From JBBRNH01 sp038230415 (GTDB lineage Bacteria > Bacteroidota > Bacteroidia > Cytophagales > Spirosomataceae), in NCBI GenBank assembly GCA_038230415.1, contig JBBRNH010000101.1, forward strand, positions 1-17,688: 17,688 nt of DNA, read 5' to 3'. The position numbers were made by a program, and so were the translations under genes. The notes below the pieces were generated by a model. The model had not been told where the DNA came from. It saw only the letters and a list, made by a program, of their open reading frames with translations, and made no database searches. Below are positions 7,003 through 14,080 of this stretch, in pieces. Each line of letters starts with the position of its first letter. Position 1 is the first letter of the stretch.

Positions 7003-7590
7003 CTACTTCTCAGTCGTTTCCGAATCCGCATTAGTCACCGATTCAGCAGAACTTAATGTTGTTTCGCCGGCTTCCTGCACTTCGGCCTCCGCGCCCGGTT
7101 CTTCGGCAATTGCCGGGGACTCGTCAGTCACGGCTGGGATTTCGTCCGTTGCTAAAACGGGTTTCGCTTCGGTAACGGCCTCAACCACAAACAATTCCGG
7201 GGCATATTGCCGCAGGATGCCGTACCACGAAACCAATTTTTTGATGTCTGACACCCGAACGCGGTCGCGGTCGTAATCGGGCATGACCTCGGCCATAAAG
7301 TCAACTAAATACGGGCCGTCGCTTTTGGCGTTCACGGGCAAGTCATCGCCGAAACGGGCTTCCACCAATTTCAACACCTCACCTAACGGTTTCGATTCGT
7401 CGGTGCCACCCGTGCCGTCCACGTACATCGAGATGTCGTTCAGCACCGATACGCGGGCCTGTGCGCCCATCATGGTTTTTTCCTTTTTGTCGTCGAGGGT
7501 CTCGACAATCACGCCCGCCCGTCCGGGTTTCAGAATCCGGTATAGGCCGGGATGTCCCGATACATTGGCAATTTGTTTGAGTGCGTCCAT
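7003..7590 (-). CDS. DUF5606 domain protein with acidic C-terminal tail
   Basis: The product is 195 residues. Residues 1-135 (starting MDALKQIANVSGHPGLYRIL, with VIVETLDDKKE and VSDIKKLVSWYGIL) match the DUF5606 family, which is found almost only in Bacteroidetes and has no assigned function. Residues from about 136 to the end form a low-complexity tail of Glu, Ala, Val, Ser and Thr without predicted structure. There is no signal peptide or membrane segment, so it is probably cytoplasmic. It follows engB on the same strand after 63 nt filled by a GTTTAAGG inverted repeat, so co-transcription with engB is possible. The ATG at 7590 begins the conserved domain and lies 7 nt after the repeat. Family is confident; function is unknown. 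Confidence 0.88.
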   Translation of the reverse strand: MDALKQIANVSGHPGLYRILKPGRAGVIVETLDDKKEKTMMGAQARVSVLNDISMYVDGTGGTDESKPLGEVLKLVEARFGDDLPVNAKSDGPYLVDFMAEVMPDYDRDRVRVSDIKKLVSWYGILRQYAPELFVVEAVTEAKPVLATDEIPAVTDESPAIAEEPGAEAEVQEAGETTLSSAESVTNADSETTEK

Positions 7591-7597
7591 GAAAAAC

Positions 7598-7666
7598 GTT
7601 TAAGGTTTAACGGTCAATGTTTAACGTATTTCTCGGTCATTAAACGTCGAACGTTAAACCTTGAAC
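7598..7666. repeat. GTTTAAGG inverted repeat, copy 2
   Basis: Arms at 7598-7624 and 7640-7666 match as reverse complements at 23 of 27 positions around a 15-nt loop. The right arm overlaps the end of engB: the TAA stop (7654-7656) is part of the GGTTTAA word. The left arm lies 7 nt before the DUF5606 start. It is homologous to the element at 3030-3111 but has a shorter loop. Confidence 0.85.
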
Positions 7667-8259
7667 AACAAATTTAGTGGTTCGATGAATTGTAAAATTT
7701 CTTCGCGCCCGGCGGCTGTAACGGCAGAGGTCACAAACGTGGGCGGCATTTCTTCCCAGGTTTCGAGCATTTTGGCCCGGTAGCGTTCCAGCGTGGCGGG
7801 TAGGGCGGTATTGGGGTTCAGTTTTTCGGTTTTGGTAAAGGCAATCGCAAACGGAATCCCCTGCCGACCCAGATTGGTCATAAAATCGAGGTCAATTTTT
7901 TGGGGTTCGATGCGGGAGTCTATCAGCACAAACGTACAAACTAAGTTTTGGCGCGTGGTGAGGTAACCGTTGATGAGTTTGCCGAATGTTTCGCGGTCGG
8001 CCTTGCTCACTTTGGCGTAGCCGTAGCCGGGCAGGTCAACGAGATACCACGTCCGGTCAATCAGAAAATGGTTGATGAGCTGCGTTTTACCCGGCCTCCC
8101 CGAAATCTTGGCTAAACTCGTTCGGCCCGTGAGCATATTAATCAGCGACGACTTACCCACGTTCGAGCGACCGATAAAGGCGTATTCGGGCCGGTCGGGA
8201 GCGGGGCATTTAGCGGGGTCGGCGTTACTGATTACGAACTCGGCTTGTTTAACGGGCAT
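7654..8259 (-). CDS. engB: ribosome-biogenesis GTP-binding protein EngB/YsxC (YihA)
   Basis: The product is 201 residues, typical for the family. The GTPase motifs are in order: G1 GRSNVGKSS (30-38), G2 around GKTQ (57-60), G3 DLPGYG (75-80), G4 FTKTEKL (141-147, a variant of TKxDK with Glu for Asp) and G5 TSA near the C terminus. EngB acts in the cytoplasm in late assembly of the large ribosomal subunit and is essential in many bacteria. The ATG at 8259 is preferred over an upstream in-frame start at 8310, because QAEFVISN begins the family's N terminus and the extra residues are Cys-rich and unrelated. It sits between an outer-membrane protein gene (72 nt upstream) and a DUF5606 gene, all on one strand. 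Its stop codon lies inside a palindromic repeat. Confidence 0.96.
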   Translation of the reverse strand: MPVKQAEFVISNADPAKCPAPDRPEYAFIGRSNVGKSSLINMLTGRTSLAKISGRPGKTQLINHFLIDRTWYLVDLPGYGYAKVSKADRETFGKLINGYLTTRQNLVCTFVLIDSRIEPQKIDLDFMTNLGRQGIPFAIAFTKTEKLNPNTALPATLERYRAKMLETWEEMPPTFVTSAVTAAGREEILQFIEPLNLLFKV

Positions 8260-8331
8260 AGCACATTGGCATTGGGGGCCGCAAAGTTCGGAAAGAATCA
8301 GCAGAAACACAGCCCGTTGAGAAACACACCC

Positions 8332-9054
8332 TCACGAGCGGCTGCGTTTGTGCCTGAACAACCGGCCCAACCACCGCCAACTGGCCGGGTAAATATTGGT
8401 GCCGTAGGTGTAATATAAACCATTGTAATTCTGCCGGATGTCGGTGCGGGCCAGCGTGAGCCGGTAGCCAACCTGCGTGCTGAGACCTAACCAGCGCGTG
8501 GCTTTCCACTCGGTGTATAACCCAACCTGCCCCGGCACAAACCAGTCTTGCCGCAACAGCGTCTGGAGGTCGGTTTGGATGTTTCGGTTACTGACACTGG
8601 CCCAGCCCGCGCCCACTTCAACCGGGAATCCTACCGTAAACCGCTGGTTATTAACGATGTTGTACTGATAAATCAGACTGAAATAATAGACCCGGCTACC
8701 CGTGTATTGACTGGCGTTGCCCAGCAATGCCTGTAGCCGGGCGCGTTGCACGAGCCGGTCAAACGCACGGGGCTGAAGAAAGTAAAAACCCAGCGTCAGC
8801 GTATGGCGCGGGCCGTAGGCAAAACCCGCATTGCCACCCCATATATTAACCGGCGTTTCGGTGATAAACGAGTTACGGGTATCTAAGCCCAGCACAAACC
8901 GGCGGTGCAGCGGCTCAACCGTTGCCGCCGTGTCTGTGGACTGTCTGCCGAGCCGGGGAGCCTGAAACTCGATGCCTGGCACCTGCGCCTGCGCCCACCC
9001 ACCACTCAGGCTCATTGCCAGCCACAGCATTCCGCTCCGTATCGCGTTCTTCAT
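8332..9054 (-). CDS. exported protein, probable outer-membrane beta-barrel
   Basis: The product is 240 residues with a clear Sec signal peptide (basic start, hydrophobic stretch, AQA before Gln24). The mature part is rich in alternating aromatic and polar residues in strand-like blocks (HTLTLGFYFL, SRVYYFSLIYQYNIV, RFTVGFPVEVGAGWASV, GLYTEWKATRWLGLSTQVGYRLTL split by turns), the pattern of a small outer-membrane beta-barrel. No enzyme motif is visible. The Arg/Lys-rich end (FRHKRSRS) lacks the terminal aromatic residue common in barrels. The gene is divergent from sppA with a 141-nt spacer and upstream of engB on the same strand. The family is not recognised; an exported, probably membrane-inserted protein is the most that can be said. 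Confidence 0.82.
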   Translation of the reverse strand: MKNAIRSGMLWLAMSLSGGWAQAQVPGIEFQAPRLGRQSTDTAATVEPLHRRFVLGLDTRNSFITETPVNIWGGNAGFAYGPRHTLTLGFYFLQPRAFDRLVQRARLQALLGNASQYTGSRVYYFSLIYQYNIVNNQRFTVGFPVEVGAGWASVSNRNIQTDLQTLLRQDWFVPGQVGLYTEWKATRWLGLSTQVGYRLTLARTDIRQNYNGLYYTYGTNIYPASWRWLGRLFRHKRSRS

Positions 9055-9142
9055 CGTCTGCCATTCAGCCCGTAATGCCCCGAAACCGGAGCCGGGATTT
9101 TACCATCCAACACGTTTCCAACGCAAACCCACCGGCGATGGT

Positions 9143-9150
9143 TAGTTTTG
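9143..9150 (+). promoter_or_regulatory. -7 promoter box for sppA
   Basis: TAGTTTTG matches TAnnTTTG exactly, 45 nt before the sppA ATG, in the divergent spacer with the outer-membrane protein gene. No convincing -33 TTG is present. Confidence 0.5.
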
Positions 9151-9195
9151 TTATTTAAACAACGTAAACCATCAGTTAATCCCTGAATAAGCAGC

Positions 9196-10962
9196 ATGAG
9201 CCAGTTTTTTAAATACGTCCTCGCTACCCTTGTCGGGCTGCTGGCGTTCTCGCTAATCAGTTTCATTTTCTGGATCGGTGTGGTCTCCGTGCTGTCGTCG
9301 GTGGGCGATAGTAAAACGGATATCAAAGAAAATTCGGTACTGAAACTCAACCTCGACAGTCCCATCCGCGAGCGCGGCACAGATAGCCCCTTTAACGGTT
9401 TCGGCCCGTTCAGTTCAGACGGTAACGTTATCGGGCTTACTGACCTGAAAGAAGCCCTTGCCAACGCCAAAGCTGACCCTAACATCAAGGGTATCTACCT
9501 GCAATCGGAGTATCCTCAGGCGGGCTGGGCCACGCTCGAAGAAGTCCGTAACGCGCTGATTGACTTCAAACAGTCGAAGAAATTCGTATATTCTTACGCC
9601 GAAGTGATGACCGAAAAAGGCTATTACTTAGCCTCCGTAGCCGACAAAATCTACCTCAATCCGGCGGGCGGCTTAGAATGGAACGGCCTGAATGCCGAAC
9701 TGACGTTCTTCAAAGGCACGTTGGACAAGCTCGGTATCAAGCCCGAAATCTTCCGCGTCGGCGAGTTCAAAAGTGCCGTTGAGCCGTTCTTCCGCGAAGA
9801 TATGAGTCCGGCCAACCGGCTGCAATTCACCTCGTTTATGAACTCGCTTAATAATCAGATGGTGACGAACGTGGCAAAAAGCCGGGGTTTGCGGGTTGAT
9901 TCACTACGGCAATTAGCGGATAATCTCAGCATTGACTCGCCCGAAGATGCCCTCCGCGCCAAACTCGTGACCAACGTAGCTCATCAGGACGATGTGGAAG
10001 CAGACATGAGAAAGGTATTAGGCACCAAAGAAACCAAGAAGATTGATTACGTCTCGCTCGGCAAATACCAGGATGCCGAACCTCACGTGAAAGAAGGCAG
10101 CAGCAAAAACCGCATTGCCGTGATCGTGGCCGAGGGCGACATCAACTCCGGCAAGAGCAGCAACGACGGCATCGGCTCCGAAACCGTTGTCGAAGAACTC
10201 CGCAAGGCCCGGTTAGACGACAAAGTAAAGGCCGTAGTGCTGCGGGTGAGTTCGGGCGGGGGCAGTGCGCTGGCTTCTGACGTGATGCAGCGCGAGGTAG
10301 AACTGACCCGCAAGGTGAAACCCATTATTGGGTCTATGGGCGATTATGCCGCGTCGGGCGGGTATTATATGCTCATGGGTTGCAACAAAATTGTGGCGCA
10401 ACCCAACACCATCACCGGCTCGATTGGCGTGTTTGGCTTGCTCTTTAACACCGAAACGTTTTTCAAGGACAAACTCGGCATCACCTACGACCGCGTACTG
10501 ACCAACGCCAACGCCGACTTTCCGGCGGTAACGCATCAGATGTCGCCGTTTCAGAAGCAGGTTATTCAGCGCGGGGTTGAGCGCACCTACGCCACGTTTA
10601 CGGGCAAGGTTGCCAAAGGTCGCAACCTGCCCATTGATTCCGTGCGGGCCATTGCCGGGGGGCGCGTCTGGACGGGTGTGCAGGGCAAAGCCATCGGTCT
10701 GGTTGACCAACTCGGCGGCTTAGACGCGGCTGTAACCCTGGCGGCACAGGCCGCTAAACTCAAAGACGGTGATTATAAGCTGAAGTTCAAGGCCAAAAAG
10801 CAATTTTTCGAGCAGTTTATGGAGTCGTTCGGGGGCGGTGACAGCGAAACACGACTCCGCGCCCAACTCGGCGATTTGGCTCCATATATCACCTACCTGA
10901 AAAAACTTAAAACGATGGAAGGCGTTCAGGCGCGGCTGCCGTTTGAGATGGAGATTAAGTAG
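9196..10962 (+). CDS. sppA: signal peptide peptidase SppA, 67K type
   Basis: The product is 588 residues, the length of the long two-domain (E. coli-like) form. It has an N-terminal membrane anchor (about 6-33) and two ClpP-fold S49 peptidase domains facing the periplasm. The catalytic dyad can be placed: Lys192 in VGEFKSAVEPF of the first domain and Ser387 in GDYAASGGYYM of the second, the same relation as Lys209/Ser409 of E. coli SppA. The protein degrades cleaved signal peptides in the membrane. The ATG at 9196 gives two residues before the hydrophobic segment, as expected. The gene converges with the ROK kinase gene far downstream. Its TAG stop codon is the first part of a ~57-nt repeat that also begins at the ROK stop codon. 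Confidence 0.97.
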   Translation: MSQFFKYVLATLVGLLAFSLISFIFWIGVVSVLSSVGDSKTDIKENSVLKLNLDSPIRERGTDSPFNGFGPFSSDGNVIGLTDLKEALANAKADPNIKGIYLQSEYPQAGWATLEEVRNALIDFKQSKKFVYSYAEVMTEKGYYLASVADKIYLNPAGGLEWNGLNAELTFFKGTLDKLGIKPEIFRVGEFKSAVEPFFREDMSPANRLQFTSFMNSLNNQMVTNVAKSRGLRVDSLRQLADNLSIDSPEDALRAKLVTNVAHQDDVEADMRKVLGTKETKKIDYVSLGKYQDAEPHVKEGSSKNRIAVIVAEGDINSGKSSNDGIGSETVVEELRKARLDDKVKAVVLRVSSGGGSALASDVMQREVELTRKVKPIIGSMGDYAASGGYYMLMGCNKIVAQPNTITGSIGVFGLLFNTETFFKDKLGITYDRVLTNANADFPAVTHQMSPFQKQVIQRGVERTYATFTGKVAKGRNLPIDSVRAIAGGRVWTGVQGKAIGLVDQLGGLDAAVTLAAQAAKLKDGDYKLKFKAKKQFFEQFMESFGGGDSETRLRAQLGDLAPYITYLKKLKTMEGVQARLPFEMEIK

Positions 10963-11038
10963 GGTTTCGCGCAAAGACGCGGAGACGCAAAGAAAAGGTG
11001 TTTTTCAAGAATGCCTTTTTCTTTGCGTCTCCGCGCCG
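10960..11038 (+). repeat. GCAAAGACGC palindromic dispersed repeat, copy A
   Basis: The element begins with the TAG stop of sppA and reads TAGGGTTTCGCGCAAAGACG, then the left arm CGCGGAGACGCAAAG plus AAAAGG (10978-10998). A spacer follows, and the right arm at 11014-11035 is the reverse complement of the left arm except for one extra A. Bases 10960-11015 match the reverse complement of 13097-13153 with 4 mismatches and one gap. Elements of this wording (CGCAAAGACGCGGAGACGC) are dispersed in many bacterial genomes and give spurious peptides such as RKDAETQRK. Confidence 0.85.
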
Positions 11039-11186
11039 GGCGCGGGGGCGTGTGCGCCAAACGGTAGATATGATCGCCGTTGTGCAGAGTATGCTACCCG
11101 GCACTGTTTATGCTGGCTGTGGCAGCAGTCCGGCGTTTTACTCAGTGGCAGGGCAACTTGCTGACGGAGAAATGTTTACCGGCACA

Positions 11187-11262
11187 TTAGCCTACGGCTG
11201 GTCGTTACAAACGACCGCTATAAACAGTACGCAGTGATCCTACGGAACACTACGCACAGCGG
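11187..11262 (+). repeat. direct repeat DR1 with inner hairpin
   Basis: This 76-nt unit starts TTAGCCTACGGCTGG and ends ACGCACAGCGG. It matches 11830-11906 at 70 of 77 aligned positions, in the same orientation. Inside is the hairpin GGTCGT-TACAA-ACGACC (11200-11216), which is identical in both copies. It lies just upstream of the AT-rich gene at 11297. The preceding stretch 11039-11186 shows no credible gene. Confidence 0.85.
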
Positions 11263-11296
11263 ATATAAACGTAATTTTTTAAGAACTAAAAGCTCT

Positions 11297-11755
11297 ATGA
11301 AAAAAGAAGATGTTTTCGAAATAATGATTAAGGGAGACTACGAAAATTTCCTATCATCAACACGCACAAATCTTATGGAAAGATTTGGAGGAAAAATAGT
11401 AGGCTATCAAAGAAAAAATAATGCTTATAGGGTATTAAAATTCAATGAAAATGTGATAATTCATGTAGGATGGGGCGGGCGAGGAAGTTGTAATGGGTTT
11501 TTAATCAATAAGTTAGAAAATCTGAATGTTTCCTCAGAAGAGGTGAACCATCTTCTGAAAGAAAATGAAATACTATATTCTACTCATGAAGGAGATAATG
11601 ATGATGAGATCGATCTTAAATTTAAAGTACACAACTTGCATCTTCATTTTAATAAGAGAGAGGGCAGTATTAATTATTCACTTTCAACATTAATTATAGC
11701 AGAAAATAAAAGTGCTTATAAAATTCTATTTAATTCCTTAATCTCTATCGGGTAG
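11297..11755 (+). CDS. hypothetical protein, AT-rich, between direct repeats
   Basis: The product is 152 residues, soluble, with no signal peptide or membrane segment. I do not recognise the family. Visible features are a charged N terminus (MKKEDVFEIM), a YRVLKFNENVIIHVGWGGRG strand-turn region, an acidic HEGDNDDEID stretch and a later beta-rich half. The frame continues upstream to an ATA-like region at 11234 inside DR1, but the ATG at 11297 is chosen because the sequence before it belongs to the repeat. TAATTTTT (11272-11279) is one base from a -7 box and lies 17 nt before this ATG. Base composition is much more AT-rich than the flanking housekeeping genes, and the gene is enclosed by ~77-nt direct repeats, which suggests acquisition as a cargo gene. 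Function is unknown. Confidence 0.72.
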   Translation: MKKEDVFEIMIKGDYENFLSSTRTNLMERFGGKIVGYQRKNNAYRVLKFNENVIIHVGWGGRGSCNGFLINKLENLNVSSEEVNHLLKENEILYSTHEGDNDDEIDLKFKVHNLHLHFNKREGSINYSLSTLIIAENKSAYKILFNSLISIG

Positions 11756-11829
11756 CACAATATGTGGTACTAATAAAGGTGAGAATATTTGCGTGAAGTC
11801 TATTTCTATTGATAACGTTTAACTGCGTA

Positions 11830-11906
11830 TTAGCCTGCGGCTTGGTCGTTACAAACGACCGCTATAAACAGTATGCAGTGATTTTACGGAACACTACCCA
11901 CAACGG
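11830..11906 (+). repeat. direct repeat DR2 with inner hairpin
   Basis: The second copy of the ~77-nt unit starts TTAGCCTGCGGCTTGG, with the GGTCGT-TACAA-ACGACC hairpin at 11844-11860. It begins 74 nt after the stop codon of the AT-rich gene. The spacer 11756-11829 between them shows no gene. Confidence 0.85.
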
Positions 11907-11925
11907 GGTCAGGGGTTGATGGCGA

Positions 11926-12035
11926 GCAAGTTAATTCATCGTGTTGATGTCTCCCTATCTACACACCCTTGCCCGGTTGGGCTGCAAACTCTGCATTCCC
12001 GGCGAGCGTCCTGTCAGCATTAAGCTTGCTCAACC
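11926..12035. repeat. imperfect long inverted repeat / structured spacer
   Basis: GAGCAAGTTAAT (11934-11945) pairs with ATTAAGCTTGCTC (12019-12031) as 12 bp with one bulge, and flanking GGTTGA/AACC adds further pairing. The enclosed stretch holds a small hairpin GCCC-GGTT-GGGC. It lies downstream of DR2 and just past the end of the minus-strand lipoprotein gene. It could be the end of a mobile unit, a structured RNA or a 3' stabilising fold. No T run follows. Confidence 0.45.
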
Positions 12036-12061
12036 GGAGCAAAATTATATATGCATTCAAC

Positions 12062-12826
12062 TTAATTGTAACTATCTATCTTACCATCACCGTTAGTATC
12101 GTAGAAACAAGATGGGGTATAGTCATGCCAGCACCATTGCCAATTTGTTCCACTACCATAGTTAGATGGATTTGCGCTGTTTGGCAAGCCTCTAAGATAT
12201 TTCAACATATCGTAGCCCATACCAACCCAGATTCTGTTCTTTGCTAACCTCTCACAATCCTCACGGGACCAATCTGGGTGCTTCACTTTTATACGACCGG
12301 CTTTTGTTTTGTTGAATGCTTCGCTTTCATGCCTTGTTTCTGCCCGGTCCTTCTTTAGTAAAACCTCATCATGCTCATCTCTGTTCTTTTGATAATTAAT
12401 AGCACTCACGAAGGAAAAATTCCATTGAGTATCTTGGGTTAATATCACACGACTTTCTAAACTTAGTAAAGTTTCACTTTTCAGCTTCGTTTTGATATCC
12501 GTTTTTATGGAGTCCAAAACAATGAAATTTATTGGTCTAACATTCACATTATAGTTATAGTATGGTATATCCTTTGACAGCGTAGCATATTGGCAATATT
12601 TATTAATAAATGCTTCGATTCCCTGCTCGTAAGCTACTGAATCATTAAGGGCCATTATGGTTGATGTATCGGAAACGTTGTGAGCCTTTTCTTCGATGAG
12701 GTCAAACTTTGATGAATTAATTACAACTTGATATTGCCTGGGTTCTTGCTTATTGCATCCTAAAAGTACAGTGAATAATGTAGCTAAAAGTAAACATATA
12801 TAAGCCGTGTAGCGCATGAAATTCAT
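12062..12826 (-). CDS. putative lipoprotein with C-terminal EF-hand-like loop
   Basis: The product is 254 residues from the ATG at 12826; an ATG three codons later is equally possible. The N terminus MRYTAYICLLLATLFTVLLGC is a lipoprotein signal with lipobox LLGC and Cys24 as the lipid site, so the protein is anchored in a membrane facing the periplasm or outside. The middle is charged and helical. The C-terminal part reads CERLAKNRIWVGMGYDMLKY, followed by an Asn/Ser-rich stretch and QWCWHDYTPSCFYD. The IWVGM...GLPN pattern resembles small lipoprotein modules of the BamE/SmpA type. The protein ends with DTNGDGKIDSYN, a Ca-binding loop of EF-hand/dockerin type with Asn in place of the last Glu. 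Base composition is AT-rich. The specific family and role are not known. Confidence 0.75.
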   Translation of the reverse strand: MNFMRYTAYICLLLATLFTVLLGCNKQEPRQYQVVINSSKFDLIEEKAHNVSDTSTIMALNDSVAYEQGIEAFINKYCQYATLSKDIPYYNYNVNVRPINFIVLDSIKTDIKTKLKSETLLSLESRVILTQDTQWNFSFVSAINYQKNRDEHDEVLLKKDRAETRHESEAFNKTKAGRIKVKHPDWSREDCERLAKNRIWVGMGYDMLKYLRGLPNSANPSNYGSGTNWQWCWHDYTPSCFYDTNGDGKIDSYN

Positions 12827-13096
12827 TAGTCCGTTATAGGAGTAAAAAGGCAATGTCAAGTATAACTGGTTTGACCGATGAGGAGAGGCTACACTTTAAG
12901 GTATCTAACTTTAGTTACCTATGTCGCACTGAACCCGGAAATAGAAACCCAAAATGACCTAACCGGGCGTTCGGCTTGTCACCGAAACCTGGAAATGAAA
13001 GCAAAGAACTTGACCCTTGTGGCCCGTTGCCTGTCGCCCGAACGCTGCCTGGCAAGCTATTGATAAGCAAAAACCCAACGGGCGCACAGATGCAAA
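12827..13096. other. spacer without a credible gene
   Basis: This stretch lies between the lipoprotein start and repeat copy B. Its composition shifts from AT-rich near the lipoprotein gene to GC-richer toward 13080. It contains an 8-nt inverted pair GCGTTCGG (near 12968) and CCGAACGC (near 13038). On the minus strand, TTGACA and TATAAC separated by 15 nt lie just before the lipoprotein ATG. The only open frame of some length (12878-13063) has no recognisable features. Confidence 0.4.
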
Positions 13097-13153
13097 GGCA
13101 CTGTTGAAAAACTCCTTTTTCTTTGCGTCTCCGCGTCTTTGCGCGAAATCCTA
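13079..13153 (-). repeat. GCAAAGACGC palindromic dispersed repeat, copy B
   Basis: On the minus strand the element begins with the TAG stop of the ROK gene and reads TAGGATTTCGCGCAAAGACG onward. It is 57 nt to 13097, matching copy A with 4 mismatches and one gap. Its right arm (about 13081-13096, TTTGCATCTGTGCGCC on the minus strand) is a decayed form of the right arm of copy A. The two copies are in inverted orientation about 2.1 kb apart and bound the AT-rich island. Confidence 0.85.
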
Positions 13154-14056
13154 TTCAAAACACAACGACGCGGCACCGAGCAACCCGGCATCGTTGCCGA
13201 GGGTGGCGCGTTTGACGGTCAGGCCCGGTTTGTAGTAATCATTCAGCCAATAATCGAGGGTGCGGTTCACGGCGGGCAGGATATAATCGAACGAAGCCGA
13301 CAGCCCGCCACCGATCAGAATCTGGCGGATATCCAATATTTTGATGAGCGAAGCCAGCCCTTCGCCCAGCATCTCGCCCACTTCTTCCCAAACCTGCTGG
13401 GCCAATACGTCACCTTCGGCGGCAGCGGCCACCAAGCCGGTGGTCGAGATGGTGCCATCGGCGGGCAGGCGGGTTTCGCCGGTGAAGGTGGCCCGGCGTT
13501 GGTTGGCTAAGTCGAGGAGTTCTTTTTTGCCGATGTTACGCTCTAACTCGCGCCCGTTACGGCTCGGAATGTGGCCGGGTTCCATGGCGTTGCCGTCTCC
13601 GCCCTTAAATACTTTGCGGTTGATGATGGCGGCCCCACCCACGCCCGTGCCGAGGGTGATGAAGATATAATCTTCGGCGTTCATGTCTTCCACGAAATAA
13701 AATTCGCCGAGGGCGGCAGCATTGGCATCGTTTTCCAAAAAAAACTGAATCCCCTCAAAGCGGTCGCTCAAAATCTGCACCATCGGCACATTGTTGAGTT
13801 CGGGGATGGCCGTGATTTCTAAGGGCGTGGTGCGGGCGCGGTTAATCATGCCCGGCAACCCGATTCCTACGCGGTCAATGTCTTTGTTGGTGAGGAGTTG
13901 CAGGGCAATGGCATCGCCAAAACGATCCATAAAATGCCCCGATTCACGCCACGAATCCGTATCGTGGCTATAAAAGTTAGAGATTTTACCAGTTCCGGCT
14001 TCCACGATGCCCATTTTAACATTCGTGCCGCCGACATCGATGCCGAGGTATTCCAT
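13151..14056 (-). CDS. ROK family sugar kinase (glucokinase-like) lacking the zinc-cysteine motif
   Basis: The product is 301 residues. The ATP-binding motif DVGGTN (7-12), the substrate motif LENDANAAALGE (107-118, catalytic Asp110) and LGTGVGG (135-141) are all intact, so it should phosphorylate a hexose, probably glucose, in the cytoplasm. The Glu-Pro-Gly-His of EPGHIP (159-164) is kept, but the cysteine cluster CxCGxxGCxE that follows it in classical ROK proteins and binds zinc is absent: the segment reads NGRELERNIGKKEL, and the only cysteine is near the C terminus. The ATG at 14056 is chosen because it starts directly at the fold; an upstream frame to 14107 runs into spacer repeats. It is the last gene of the run ruvX-def-amidase-ROK. 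Its stop codon lies in repeat copy B. Confidence 0.93.
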   Translation of the reverse strand: MEYLGIDVGGTNVKMGIVEAGTGKISNFYSHDTDSWRESGHFMDRFGDAIALQLLTNKDIDRVGIGLPGMINRARTTPLEITAIPELNNVPMVQILSDRFEGIQFFLENDANAAALGEFYFVEDMNAEDYIFITLGTGVGGAAIINRKVFKGGDGNAMEPGHIPSRNGRELERNIGKKELLDLANQRRATFTGETRLPADGTISTTGLVAAAAEGDVLAQQVWEEVGEMLGEGLASLIKILDIRQILIGGGLSASFDYILPAVNRTLDYWLNDYYKPGLTVKRATLGNDAGLLGAASLCFE

Positions 14057-14080
14057 TGGTTCAGGAGTAGGTAAGGGAAA

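Noticed and set aside
9051..9488. A 145-residue open frame on the minus strand at the sppA start
   Set aside because: It is antisense to the conserved sppA coding sequence, with no family features.
10943..11237. Two small overlapping open frames after sppA (73 and 79 residues)
   Set aside because: They are translated from the GCAAAGACGC palindrome and DR1; RKDAETQRK-like peptides are a known artefact of this repeat.
11187..12031. Integron cassette array with attC sites
   Set aside because: GTTTAAC near 11817 fits RYYYAAC, but no matching GTTRRRY lies at the right distance in either copy, and there is no integrase gene in the window.
12833..12859. TTGACA-N15-TATAAC sigma-70-like promoter for the lipoprotein gene
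   Set aside because: The spacer is short, the box lies only 7 nt before the ATG, and Bacteroidetes use a different consensus; kept only as a note.
12878..13063. A 61-residue open frame
   Set aside because: It lies in a spacer with no promoter, homology feature or coding composition, and is crossed by short inverted repeats.
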